Positions 1-11,600 of a stretch of DNA of 64,000 bases are shown piece after piece (position 1 is the stretch's first letter; every line of letters begins with the position of its first letter). The notes below the pieces were generated by a model. The model was not told the DNA's origin. It searched no databases and was given only the letters and a program-made list of their open reading frames with translations. Both the position numbers and the translations under genes were made by a program. The DNA is taken from NCBI GenBank assembly GCA_012959395.1, contig DUDG01000030.1:1-64000 (forward strand), read 5' to 3'. This DNA comes from Flavobacteriaceae bacterium (GTDB lineage Bacteria; Bacteroidota; Bacteroidia; Flavobacteriales; Flavobacteriaceae).

Positions 1-3000
1 CTACTTTTATAGTTTCACCAGTTTCATTAAAAGACGCATCTGGAACACCGTTTAAATCTACTTTTGACCATGAGTAATTATAAATTGAAGCAGTTGTTCC
101 CCCGTTCCAATTAGAAGTTCCAATTTCAACAGGTTGACCAGGGAGTGGGTTTAAACAGACAACCGTGTCATCGTCTATATCAAAACTAGGTAGTGGATTA
201 ACAGTAAAGGATATAGTAATTGTTTCTTGACAGCTGTTAAATAAAGGATTGGTGATAGTTACATTGATTTGATCTCCTGTAATTGCTGTGTAGTTGCTGC
301 CTAAAGTAATAGGACTTCCTGCTACACTAAATTCAAAATCAAAATCAGTAGGATTTTGAGTTTTTACACCACCGCTATTTGTAAGTAAGAGATCTTTAAT
401 ATTAGTCATATCAAAAACAGTTTTACCATCATCATTAGCTCCAGAAGCTACATCATCACAATCTTCTAGCTTATACTGACCAGGTACAGTAGGATCGGTA
501 GGGTAAGTTACAGGTTGTTGATAGACTTTAAAATCAATGGTTCCTTCACTAGAGCCAGGAGAGCTACTGGTATTAGTAGTATTATTAGTTAGAGTAACAG
601 TAATGGTTTGATCGTCAGTATTGAAGCTTAAAGGAAGTGTAGGGTCAAGCGTTACAGTTGTTCCTGTATCATTAACATAAGTGTATTCAACTTTAAACTT
701 AGTAGGGTCTTGTGATGTAGCTCCAGTAGGGTCTATAGTAAACTCACTAAATAATGAAGAGGTGTCAAATTCAGAGTACATGTCTAAAGGAGTTTGCTCA
801 TCACAAAGTTCTTGCAGAATAACATCATAAAACACAGGTCTTTTTTCAACATAAAGAGTAGCGATTTGATAAAGTCCATAGCAAGTAGCAATTGCAGTGG
901 TCACGCTATCTTCAATATAAGCCCAGATTTCTTGCTCCCATCTGTTTTCAGCGGCGTTAAAAGTAAATCCATTTTTACTTGGGTCAGTAGTAAAGTCAAC
1001 ACTAGTATTGATTTTGTCAGAAGAGATTAGAGCATCGTTTTCACTTCTATAAAAAGAAAATATTTTACCCGTAAATAAAGGCTCTGCAGCAATTAAATCA
1101 CTTTTAATGTTATTAAACAGACTTTTAGCAAAAGTTTCAATACCATCTTGACCTTGACCTGTTGGATCAGGGTCTGTTTCTATAAGATACGATTCAATTA
1201 AAGCATAAGCAGGGGGTAATGTTGTTTTAGCCCAAGCTAAATTAATTGTAATAGTTGAACTTTGACATCCTGTGCCAAGACTGGGTTGAGTACTTATTTT
1301 AGCAGTAACGGTTTCAGTAAGTCCAAGATTTACTAATGATGGAATAGTATAATTAGTAGGGTCAGTAATAATATTGCCAGAAGAATCAAGATATTCAAAA
1401 GTTTCGTTTGCGTAATTAGATGAAAAATTATCTTCTTGATCAGTTAAATTAAACACACCCAAATTACATTGATTAACATCTACTTCCGTTCTAAATAAAA
1501 CAGGTTTTTTATTTATAATTAATCTAGCGACTTGTTTAGTGTCAACACATGGCGTAGAGAGGTTTGTATTTTCTGTTCTAACCCAGATTTCTTGTTCCCA
1601 TCTATTTTCTGTAGTATTAAGACTAAATCCATTTTTAGCAGGATCTGTGACAAAATCAACAGAGGGATCAATTACATTTATGTTTGCTGTTGCATCAGCA
1701 TCAGATCTAAAAAAAGTAATGGTAGTACCAGCAGTATTAAACAAAGGTTCTGCAGTGATTAGATCTGTTTCAATATTAGCAAAAATAGACTTGTCAAAAG
1801 TCTCAATACCATCTTGACCTCCACCTAGAGGATCGGTAGATGTTTCACATGCTATTTCATCTATGGAAAGAAAAGATGTAGGAATCTCACAATATCCTGC
1901 TTTAAGTTCTATTGTTCCTGACTGTGAACATCCAACTCCTAATGATGGCTTGCTGCTTATATTAACTGTAATTAGTTCAATATTTGAAATATTCAAATCT
2001 GGTAATTGAAAATTGGTTGGATCACTAATTACGTTTCCACTAGAATCTATAAACTCAAATGTTTCGTTTTCACTATTTGATGATAATAAAGCCTGATAAG
2101 ATGTTAGATCAAAGATTAGGTTATTACATTGTTCAGACGAAATACTGTTGGTAAGTAAAAAAGGATAAGGATTAACAGTTAAATTAAAATTTGTTGCTAA
2201 AGAAATACAGCCAGATTCAATGTTTTTAACTCTAGCAAATATTTGTTGTGTTTGAACACTAGGAATGGAGGGATTATATGACGAATCTGGTGTATTTTGA
2301 TGAGTTTTATTTAGTCCTGTTAAGCTTGAGTCCTGAGCTTCGGATGGTGTAAGATGGTAAGATACTTCAAAGCCTGTATTTAAAGTATAATCAGCCATTG
2401 GTTGTCCATCTAAAATATGATTATCAAGTAAGCTTAAATCAAAAGTTGAAATTCCGTCATAATGATCACTCCCACCATCACATAAAGTAATTACAGGATC
2501 ATCTACATCAACAGACTTGGTACTTGGCAATGTAGCCTGAACTTTTAAAACAGCAGGGGTTGAAATAGTATTACATAAAGCTCCATTAGAATAAGTCATA
2601 ACTCTGTACTCCCATCCATCCATTGAAGCAGTAATGTTTAAAATTTTTAATTCACTATCAATAGTAAGTGGAGTAGTTAAAGGGTCATCCAATACATTTT
2701 CCCAGCCAGCTCCAGTACCTTTATTTACCAACCATTGATAGTAAGGGGTATATCCAGTTCCAGGATCTACAGTGACAAAAAATTCAGCATTTTGACCAGC
2801 TTGACAAACTTGATAATCTATAGGCTGAGTAGTAATTGCAACATTGGGAGCAGCAATGTCTAAAAACAAATAATTTGATGTAACAGGATCTGTTGGTGGT
2901 AAATCATAGTCACTGCTTGAATTTAAAAGAGCTATAATCCTTCCCCTGTTATCAACATCAGGATATTGAATAACCTCATCGGAGTTGGCCCCGTAATTTT

Positions 3001-5593
3001 TATCTCCATATATTCCATCATTGTTAGGATCAATATCAATTCTAGGACGATTATTTATAGGGGTATTATCAAAGTTGTTATCAGCTTCTATCACGTCATT
3101 ACATCCATCTCCATCACTATCTAAGTCATACATGTTCTGTTTTCCATCAGAGTCTGTATCTAAATTATAATCTAATATTTGAAATTTACCATGAAAGTTT
3201 GAGTCATCTACGGCTAAACTGCCAATAATATGACTAAATAGAAATCCTTCAATGTCATATGCGTAAAATTCAAACTTAGCATTAGGATCTAAAGGGTTAG
3301 TATTATATTTAAAAATAACTTTATTACCACTGAAACCATCAGGTGGAATGACAACAAATCCGCTACCATTATTTACTAATAATCTTTCCCCTGGATCAAT
3401 CACAGTTATATTTTTTTCAGAAGGATAGACTTCTATACTAAAACTTTCTTCAGAATTAATGACATGTGAAACAGAAGAATCTTCAGTAAAAAAAATATTT
3501 AATCTTTGATTTTCATCTAAAGCATCGTCATATTGTAATGGGTTTATTTTATAAGTTGCAGTTTCATTCACTCCAATTGGGACTATTGTCGATTTAAATG
3601 TTCCTGCCGAGGTCCCCTCAAAAGTACTTGTAGTTGTGGGGGAATATAATCCAGAAGTTTTAAAGCTAACGGTTGGTAAAATTAAATCAGGATTATAAAT
3701 ATCAGATAAGTCAATATTTGCACTTCCTAACGACTCTTCAACATTTAGAATTCCGTCATTATCTAAATCTAAATCAAGGTTATCAATAATACCATCTTCA
3801 TCAAAATCAGTAGGGCATATGCTAACTGTTTGTTCTTCTGAGAAGTAATCTTGATCGAAGCAAGCTAATTTTCCTCTTAATTTATAAGTACCCGGCTCAA
3901 TTGGTTTATAATTTTGGGAATCATTTGTATGAGTGGGATCGTTAGGATTTATAGGGGCATCAACATAGGCACTTGATGTAGTATCGTATTTTAGCCATTG
4001 GTATGAATCAAAACTTGCACTTGTAGTTAATTCTACATTTGAAACACCACTAGAACTTATACAAACTCCAAGAGGATTTATTGTTAAATTAGGGACAACT
4101 TGTGGGTTAGATACAAACCCTGAATAATAACTTCCAGCTGATGCAAAACCTCCAAAAGTTGCTGAAGCAAGATAAAGCTCTTTATCAGAAGTTATTTTAA
4201 TGTTTCCTTGTAAAAAAATTCCACTACTAATTGTTGAAGTTTCAGAAATTAAAAAATAAGTTTTGTAACCAGGTTTTCCAGCCACATCATTTGATAGTGA
4301 AGACAAAGGTATAAGACCAGCAGTTCCACTGTTATCAGCATATAAACTGCCATTTTTATATATTTTTAAATCTGCTCCATCTTCAGTTAAAATAGTTAAT
4401 GTACCCCCTTCAAACTTTTTATTTCCTATATAATCTATGTAAGGTATGTTGTCGATATTCCCTCTTGAAGAACAAGAAAGAGGAGGTACAAATACTAATC
4501 CTTGATTAGCTCTACCAGCAGTACCTCCTGTATCATACCCAATTCCTTGATAAGCAACTAATTTAAAAGAAGGATCCTGAGTTTTAATATAAATATTATG
4601 ATTGTTGGTATAGTCTGTACCTTCAAAAATCACATGTTCTCCAGTATTTAAAGTAGTATAAGGGGTCGAATTACCATCTTTATAAATTTCTGTTCCATCT
4701 CTATCTGCAATTAATATGACTTTTTCAATCTCATCTAAAGCATATCCTTTAACAAACACATACTCATCTCCTAATCTATCAATTCCAGTAATTTGATCCA
4801 TTCCATAATCCATGTTATTATACTCTCCGTTCATTAAAGATCCGCCAATTGATCCACAAGTAACAACTACAGGTTTTGGATCGGAACTTCCAAGAGCATC
4901 TTCAGAAATTACTAACGCCCCTATTAAGGCTTGTTTTATTACATCTGAATTAGCAAATAAAGGGTTATGTCCTAATATATAGGTTCCGTATTTTTGTAAA
5001 GTGATTTCAATAGGGAAGGATCCAGTATAATTTTCCAACACAGTTCCTGCAGGCAAATCATCAATGGTGATTTTAGTATTGTCCTCAGTTGCAAAAATAG
5101 ATATGAAATTTTCTCCTCCTGAACCAGGTGTATTGGTAAAAGTTGCGGTTCGAAATCTTGTCCCTAACGCAGCACTTCCTTTACTAACATAGGCGGCGGC
5201 ATGAAATTTCTGATTACTATTTGAAAGGGAACTATTTAACCTAAAACTGACATAAATTAAATTACTTGATTCAACGATGAATCCAGCATCAGTAAAAGTG
5301 CTATTAGAAGCAGTGCTGAAAACTTTCACTAATTGAGTGCTATTTCCAGAGCCAACAGAATATACCCAAGGATCATCATTAGAGATAGCTTTTGTTATCC
5401 AGTCAGATCTTGTGCCACCAATAGGCTTTATAGTAACGTTTATACTTCCTATACTGGGGGTAGAAATATATAGCCATTGATCCCCCACAGTCTCTCCAGT
5501 AATTGCAGGGATGTAATGAATTTTACTTAATTGAGCTGTGAGACTTAATGAGATTATAAAAAAAACTAAAACAAAAACTATCTTTTTTATCAT
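1..5593 (-). CDS. Giant secreted surface protein, IgGFc-binding-like plus Cys/Asp modules, 3' end beyond window
   Basis: The ATG at 5591-5593 opens a frame that stays open to the window edge (at least 1864 codons); the track lists no minus-strand ORF here because no stop is reached. It begins MIKKIVFVLVFFI..LTAQ, a signal peptide. The first 500 or so residues resemble the IgGFc-binding N-terminal domain and align with the next gene upstream (SKIHYIP against SKVHYIP; ANQG..FVPPL). Asp-rich thrombospondin-3-like repeats follow (DNLDLDLDNDG, DSDGDGCNDVIEA), then an Ig-like stretch and about seven modules opening with a C-D/E rich turn (CDGGSDHYDG, CDDVASGANDDG). I see no lectin-like domain in the visible part. 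It starts 33 bases after the stop of the 2487-aa paralog, so the two are probably co-transcribed. By analogy with that paralog, about 650 bases encoding a T9SS sorting domain lie outside the window. Probable cell-surface adhesin; ligand unknown. Confidence 0.85.
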   Translation of the reverse strand, partial: MIKKIVFVLVFFIISLSLTAQLSKIHYIPAITGETVGDQWLYISTPSIGSINVTIKPIGGTRSDWITKAISNDDPWVYSVGSGNSTQLVKVFSTASNSTFTDAGFIVESSNLIYVSFRLNSSLSNSNQKFHAAAYVSKGSAALGTRFRTATFTNTPGSGGENFISIFATEDNTKITIDDLPAGTVLENYTGSFPIEITLQKYGTYILGHNPLFANSDVIKQALIGALVISEDALGSSDPKPVVVTCGSIGGSLMNGEYNNMDYGMDQITGIDRLGDEYVFVKGYALDEIEKVILIADRDGTEIYKDGNSTPYTTLNTGEHVIFEGTDYTNNHNIYIKTQDPSFKLVAYQGIGYDTGGTAGRANQGLVFVPPLSCSSRGNIDNIPYIDYIGNKKFEGGTLTILTEDGADLKIYKNGSLYADNSGTAGLIPLSSLSNDVAGKPGYKTYFLISETSTISSGIFLQGNIKITSDKELYLASATFGGFASAGSYYSGFVSNPQVVPNLTINPLGVCISSSGVSNVELTTSASFDSYQWLKYDTTSSAYVDAPINPNDPTHTNDSQNYKPIEPGTYKLRGKLACFDQDYFSEEQTVSICPTDFDEDGIIDNLDLDLDNDGILNVEESLGSANIDLSDIYNPDLILPTVSFKTSGLYSPTTTSTFEGTSAGTFKSTIVPIGVNETATYKINPLQYDDALDENQRLNIFFTEDSSVSHVINSEESFSIEVYPSEKNITVIDPGERLLVNNGSGFVVIPPDGFSGNKVIFKYNTNPLDPNAKFEFYAYDIEGFLFSHIIGSLAVDDSNFHGKFQILDYNLDTDSDGKQNMYDLDSDGDGCNDVIEADNNFDNTPINNRPRIDIDPNNDGIYGDKNYGANSDEVIQYPDVDNRGRIIALLNSSSDYDLPPTDPVTSNYLFLDIAAPNVAITTQPIDYQVCQAGQNAEFFVTVDPGTGYTPYYQWLVNKGTGAGWENVLDDPLTTPLTIDSELKILNITASMDGWEYRVMTYSNGALCNTISTPAVLKVQATLPSTKSVDVDDPVITLCDGGSDHYDGISTFDLSLLDNHILDGQPMADYTLNTGFEVSYHLTPSEAQDSSLTGLNKTHQNTPDSSYNPSIPSVQTQQIFARVKNIESGCISLATNFNLTVNPYPFLLTNSISSEQCNNLIFDLTSYQALLSSNSENETFEFIDSSGNVISDPTNFQLPDLNISNIELITVNISSKPSLGVGCSQSGTIELKAGYCEIPTSFLSIDEIACETSTDPLGGGQDGIETFDKSIFANIETDLITAEPLFNTAGTTITFFRSDADATANINVIDPSVDFVTDPAKNGFSLNTTENRWEQEIWVRTENTNLSTPCVDTKQVARLIINKKPVLFRTEVDVNQCNLGVFNLTDQEDNFSSNYANETFEYLDSSGNIITDPTNYTIPSLVNLGLTETVTAKISTQPSLGTGCQSSTITINLAWAKTTLPPAYALIESYLIETDPDPTGQGQDGIETFAKSLFNNIKSDLIAAEPLFTGKIFSFYRSENDALISSDKINTSVDFTTDPSKNGFTFNAAENRWEQEIWAYIEDSVTTAIATCYGLYQIATLYVEKRPVFYDVILQELCDEQTPLDMYSEFDTSSLFSEFTIDPTGATSQDPTKFKVEYTYVNDTGTTVTLDPTLPLSFNTDDQTITVTLTNNTTNTSSSPGSSEGTIDFKVYQQPVTYPTDPTVPGQYKLEDCDDVASGANDDGKTVFDMTNIKDLLLTNSGGVKTQNPTDFDFEFSVAGSPITLGSNYTAITGDQINVTITNPLFNSCQETITISFTVNPLPSFDIDDDTVVCLNPLPGQPVEIGTSNWNGGTTASIYNYSWSKVDLNGVPDASFNETGETIKV
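75..202. repeat. Copy 1 of a 128-bp near-identical direct repeat between paralogs
   Basis: These 128 bases match 6336-6463 with one difference (ACG against ACA, both Thr). They encode the stretch starting VNPLPSFDIDDDTVVCLNPL near the C-terminus of both giant proteins. Flanking sequence is much less alike, which points to recent gene conversion or local selection rather than overall youth of the duplication. Confidence 0.9.
780..2110. repeat. Approximate tandem repeat, unit about 660 bp, inside the left paralog
   Basis: Landmarks recur with an offset of 660-666 bases: 'cccagatttcttg' followed by 'tcccatct' at about 922 and 1582, 'aaatccatttttA/ag' shortly after each, and 'taccatcttgacct' at 1141 and 1807. 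The copies are diverged, so the ends are approximate. The unit equals two of the protein's roughly 110-residue modules (DGIETF repeated), consistent with growth by duplication of module pairs. Confidence 0.6.
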
Positions 5594-5626
5594 CAACTTA
5601 TATATACTATTATGTCAAATATATAT

Positions 5627-8600
5627 TTAATTTCCTCTTATAAGGCTAAAGTGTCCTTTAAATTCTCTTCCATCTTCTAGCAGTGTTCTAAACCAGTAAT
5701 CAGTTGCGGGCATAGGTTTTTCATTAAAGGTGCCGTCCCAGCCTGTACTCAAGGGATCTAATTCTTTTAGCAGCTTACCGTGTCTATCGAAGATATATAC
5801 TTTACTGTTTCCGTTAAATTCTTTTCTAATTCCTAGTATTTTCCATGTTTCATTTATGCCATCTCCATTAGGTGTAAAGTATTTTCTGTAACCAATAATA
5901 GACACGTCAATACTGGCAATGCCACATCCATAATCGTAGATGTAATAACTGTTTTTATCTCTAATGTACAAGGTATGTATCCCAGGTTTAATATCATTAA
6001 AAACAGGATCATCTTGATAGGACCCAAAAGCATCGTCTAAAGCAAACTCATATTTTCCAATACCTAAATCAGATACGTTATTAATTGTAATGGTATTGGC
6101 GTTGTCATTAGCAAGGTCTACTACTTGAATAAAATGGTCATATTCACTTTTTGTTATACTTCCGTCATCATCTAAATCAAGGCTTGCCATTTCTGATTCG
6201 CTTACCGTTATACTTTTTGTTCTAATGCAAAAGGTTACAGGATTTTCAACTATGACTGTATAGATTCCACCCTTATCTACTTTTATAGTTTCACCAGTTT
6301 CACTAAATGAAGGGTCACTGTCAAGGGTCCAGTAGTAATTATAAATTGAAGCAGTTGTTCCCCCGTTCCAATTAGAAGTTCCAATTTCAACAGGTTGACC
6401 AGGGAGTGGGTTTAAACAGACAACTGTGTCATCGTCTATATCAAAACTAGGTAGTGGATTAACCACAAACTCAATAGATTCGGTAATAACACAATCCAAA
6501 TTAAGCGGATTGGTTACAGTTGCTATTACGCTTTGTGTTTTGGTGTTAAACGGATTAGGTAGAGTAGCTGCTGTTAGGCCGACTCCTTTATCATCAGTAT
6601 AATTAAAGCTCACAGTGTAGTCTATTAAATTTTGAGAAAGTCCTGTGGCAGGATTAGTTAAAAGTGTATTCAATATAGTAGAGGTATCGAATTCAGAGTA
6701 ACCATCCTTATCATCAGCTCCATCATCGCAATGTGCAGCAATGGTGACTGGATAAGCTTCAGGTGAATCATCTACTATAAATTCAATTGTCGTTTTGTCA
6801 TAACACAATCCATCCGGATTTGTGATGTTTGGATAGGAAGGATTACGTTCAACTTTAATGGTGATGGTTTGAGAAGCTGTTTCGAAAGTTGAAGCAATGT
6901 TAGCAGCTGGTATTTCAGTTCCATCTTCATTATAATAAGTTATTGTAAGTATTGACTGATCTTGAATAACACCTGTATCAGGGTTTGTTAGCAAACTGGC
7001 AACAACATTACTTGTATCAAATGGATAAATACCATCTTGAGAGTCATTATCCAATGGACTATCACCGTCACATTGTCTTAAGATTGTTACTGGATATGCG
7101 ACAGGTCTTGGCTCTACATATAATTCTGCTACTTGCGCATAACCTAAACAAGTGAATTGTGTAATATCAATGTTAACAATCCTTGCCCATATTTCTTGAG
7201 TATTTGGATTTATATTTGTAAAATCTTGATCAATATCAATAGGGTTTTGACCAGTTAATCCGTCTTCAGAATTTGTGTGGAGAGTAACTCTAATTTTTTG
7301 GCTATCAAATTTTAGATTAGAAGATATTAATTTCTCTTTTATTTCTTTTAGAATAGTAGATGAAAAAACAGAAATTCCATCTTGATCATTTGCAGGTGAA
7401 TCATCACATACATTGTAGAAGGTACTAAAGTCTTGCATAAATGTATCAGAAATTTCACTTGCACCAACTGTAATTTCAATTTTTAATCTATCAGCTCCAC
7501 CTTGTGTTTTAGAAGTTCTTATACATCCATCTTCAGTAGTGATTTTAATCCATACCTCATCATAAAATGGAGAATTCTCATAATTTTCTGGATCATCAAT
7601 TTTTGTTAATAAATCAAGATCCTTATAATATTCAAATGTTTCATTTTGATAATTGTCCGAAAATAATAATTGTGATTCGGAGAGATCATGCAATGTAACT
7701 CCATCATTTTCTGCACCCTTACCATCATCACATTGTTCAATTTTAATTAAATTTTCTTTTATAACTGGAAGTGGAACAACAGTAAAGTCAATATCTTTTG
7801 TAATGACACAATTAGTATTAATTATATTAGTTACTGTTGCAACAACAGTTTGTGTTTTTGTATTAAATGGATTTGGTAATTGATGTGAATTTTGAGTACT
7901 ACCGTTTTCATCAACGTAGCTAAAAGAAACAGAATAATCATCTAGACTCTGCATTTGATTGCTATCGGGATTTGTAAGTAAAGTTTGGATAACGGATGAA
8001 GTATTAAATTCTGAATAACCATCAATATCACTAACTCCATCATCACATTGACTATTTATTAATACTTCATAAGATTCAGGACTATTATCAACTATAAATT
8101 CTAAAGTAGTTTCGTCATAGCATTTTTGTGGAGTATTATTTTCTACTTTAATTGTTATTATTTGAGACTCTGTCTCATAGATTTCGGGCAATACATTACC
8201 TATGAAATTATCATCTTTATCATAGTAATAAGTTGTAACATCTGTTTGGCCATTTAAAAGGGTATCTTGAATACCAGAAGTATCAAATGGGAAAATACCA
8301 TCTTGGGAATTTGTGTCAAGTGAGCTATCACCGTCACATTGTCTAGCTATAGTTACAGTGTTAGCAAATGGAAGGGCTTCAACAATTAAATCAAATGCTT
8401 CTCCTGTAATAAAACAACCTGGATATGAGCCACTTGTTTTAATTATCCTAAAGTAAATGGTTTGTTGATTATTTTCCTCAATAGTAAAATTATCTGGATT
8501 ATCAATTCCATTACTATTTAAATCATTTGCATCTGCAAGACTTGTGTGATATGTTACAACAAAGTCATTTAAAGATTGATTGTCTTCATCACTTGGATCA

Positions 8601-11600
8601 GTTGTTGCATTACCGGATCTTAACTCTTCTGTTCTATTTCCTAGGTTAAATTCTCCAACTCTACCATCTCTATTATCATCACAAAGAATTATATTATCAA
8701 CTTCAAAATAAATGGGTTTGGGTTTTACTATAAGCTTGAATGATGTCTCAGAAATAAAGCACCCTGTTGTATTATTCTCAACTCTTATAAAAATTTCTGT
8801 AGAATTAACAAACCAGTGAGGTTCAGTCGATGGTTTTATAGGATTTGTATAAGGAAAAGTAATAACATTTGTTGCAGTAGAGGCATCTTCAGATAATGTA
8901 TAGAATGTAACAGTATAATCATTTTCGCTTTGGTCTTGCCCTAATATTGATGGAATCAATGCATCAAAATCAGCTTTTGTTAGAGTTATACTTCCATTAT
9001 TTCCATCATCATCAGTGTTATCGCAAAACTCATAGTCAGGGATAGTTTTAGCAGTTGGATTTGGATTGACTGTTATTGTTTTTTCAATTTTACATACTAC
9101 ATCATTGGTTGTAACTTTTACAAAGTAGGTAGTTGTTTGAGTTGGACTTACATCTAATGAACCAGTTCCAGGATTATCAATTAGAACTTCATTCCCATCA
9201 TTATCATAATAACCCCAAACTATACTTGTAGATCCAGTATATTCAAAAAGTGGCCACGACTGCCCATTACCTATTGACATATCGTTCCATGCTTTTCCAT
9301 TATTTGAAAATTCAAATTGTCCATAGTGCTCACTACCCGCATCATTAGGTTCATCAGTCCACCAGTTAACATAGGTGTCCTTTAAATATGCACCATTAAC
9401 CCACTTCCATCCTGCATAATTTTGAGCTGCATTTCCAGGCTCAGCATATTCAGGATCATTAAGATCTTGATAAAGTCCTAGCCAAAAATATATCCCATCA
9501 TTTCCTGTTAATCCCATTGAATTTAGACCATTCCAAACAGTTGTTTCCATATCTGCATCTAAGATCACGTACATTCTTGCACTGGATGAACTATCCCCCG
9601 AATTGTAATTATCAGTAATTTGTTTTGCAGTTGTCCAATCTATTGGACTAAATCCAGTTTGACCAGTACCGGCTTGAATCATAAAATAGGTTTTTCCAAA
9701 GCTAGTATCCCATGTTACAGGCTCTCCATTATTTGTAATGAAAATAAGATTGTTTTCAGCAGAGAAATCAGCAGCAGTTTTTGCTATATTTTCAATTGTA
9801 AGTTTTGTAGTGTCACCAACACATACCACTTCATTTGAAGCATTTAATATTGGATTTGATATATAGGCTTTACTTTCAGTTCTACCTGAACTTATACAAC
9901 CTTCATTATCAATAAATTCAGCATAATAAAATTTATTATGTTCAAGTGGTGTCGTTGAATCTAAAGGAGTCGTTGCATTAACAGAGTCATACCAATAAAG
10001 TGTCAATGTAGCTCCATCATTTGAAGCAACTAGGTTGGAAACCTTTGGAGTATCTGTTTGACAAAAAGTTTGGATTTGAGATACAATAGGATTATCTGGG
10101 GACTCATTTACTGTAAGTGAAATATTTGAATCTGATCCTATATCACAAAGATATTCATCATCATTAACAAAAACTCTATACCTCCCATCCATTGCAGTTG
10201 TGATGTTAGTAATAGTTAATTTACTAGTAGTTGCTCCTGAATATGATCCTCCATCAGAAATATTTTCCCAATCCTTATCTATAAGGTTATAGAATTTCCA
10301 TTGATAATAAATAGTGGTTTGAGATGATGATGATGCAGTTACTTCAAATTCTATAGTATTGCCCTCACATCCGCTTGTTGATTGAGGTTGAGTTTGAATT
10401 CCTACAGGATCACTAGGTGTTTGAAACAAATAATTTCCAGCTGTATTTTTTTTAGGATCAATTTCATATCCCCCAGCAGTTTTATGAGTGACAACCAGCC
10501 CTCTATCATCAATAACTCCTGCAGTGTTTGTATTTAGCGGAGAAGTTCCTAAAATTCCATCACTATCGGGATCTCCTAAAAATCCTGGATATATCCATCC
10601 TGCTTCAATAACATCATTACATCCATCACCATCACTATCGGGATCATAATAATCATAAAGGGCGTCTGCATTAGCTGTATTAACATCAGAATTAATTTTA
10701 TAATCAACTACTTCTAGTTTTCCCGTAAACAAAGAAACAGAAGATGTCTCATCTGCGCCAGAACTAATTTTAAAGCCTTCAACATCATAAGCTAAGAACT
10801 GGTATGAAGGAAGAGTTGTGTCAGCTCTATATTTAAATCGAATTAGATTTGAAGTATATGTAGTTATGCCAGAGCTGAATGTTTCACCATCATAATTTGT
10901 ATCAATTAACAATTGATCATCTGGGTCTAGTAATGTTACATTTCTAGTGGATGGGAGTACTCTAATTTCAAAATAATCTCCAGCAGTAATTGTTTCTGGT
11001 TTTCCAGTGAATTTATAGTTAAGAGGCTCTAAAGTGTTTTTTATTTCAAAAGATAAAATATGCTTAGTGGAAGGAGCTAATTCAAATTGTAATTCTCCAG
11101 TAGCAGATCCAGATATTTTATTATCATTGTCAGATCCATCAGTTGTTATTTGTACAGATATATTTACAACATTATTATTAGAATCTTTAAATACTGGAGA
11201 AGCTATGTTAGACAAGTCTACATTTAAATTTCCTGCAGATTCAACAGAATTATAAATACCATCATTGTCTAAATCTAGATCTAAATTATCTATAACACCA
11301 TCATTATCTGAGTCAGCAGGACAAATACTAATAGGTATTATTCCTGAATATTGATCAAAGTTTAAACAGCTAATAACACCTTTTAATCTATATTCTCCCT
11401 CTATTTCTGGTATGTAAGATTCTGTATTTTCTGATGCTCCTGGTGCTACAATAAAATTCCCACTGGCATCTTTAATCTGCCAAACCCATGAATTAAATCC
11501 AGATGAATTTGTTATTTGCAGAGTGATATTGGAACCTATGACATTGCCTTGATCGTCTATTTGTAAACAATTTCCAAGAGAATTGATGCCTAAGTTTAGT

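Noticed and set aside
780-2110. CRISPR array or tandem DNA repeat element
   Set aside because: Repeats are long, diverged and coding; no short identical repeats with unique spacers are seen anywhere in the window.
1-5593. Left paralog as a pseudogene because the track shows no minus ORF
   Set aside because: The frame from ATG 5593 remains in phase at 202 and encodes conserved sequence there; it is simply cut by the window edge.
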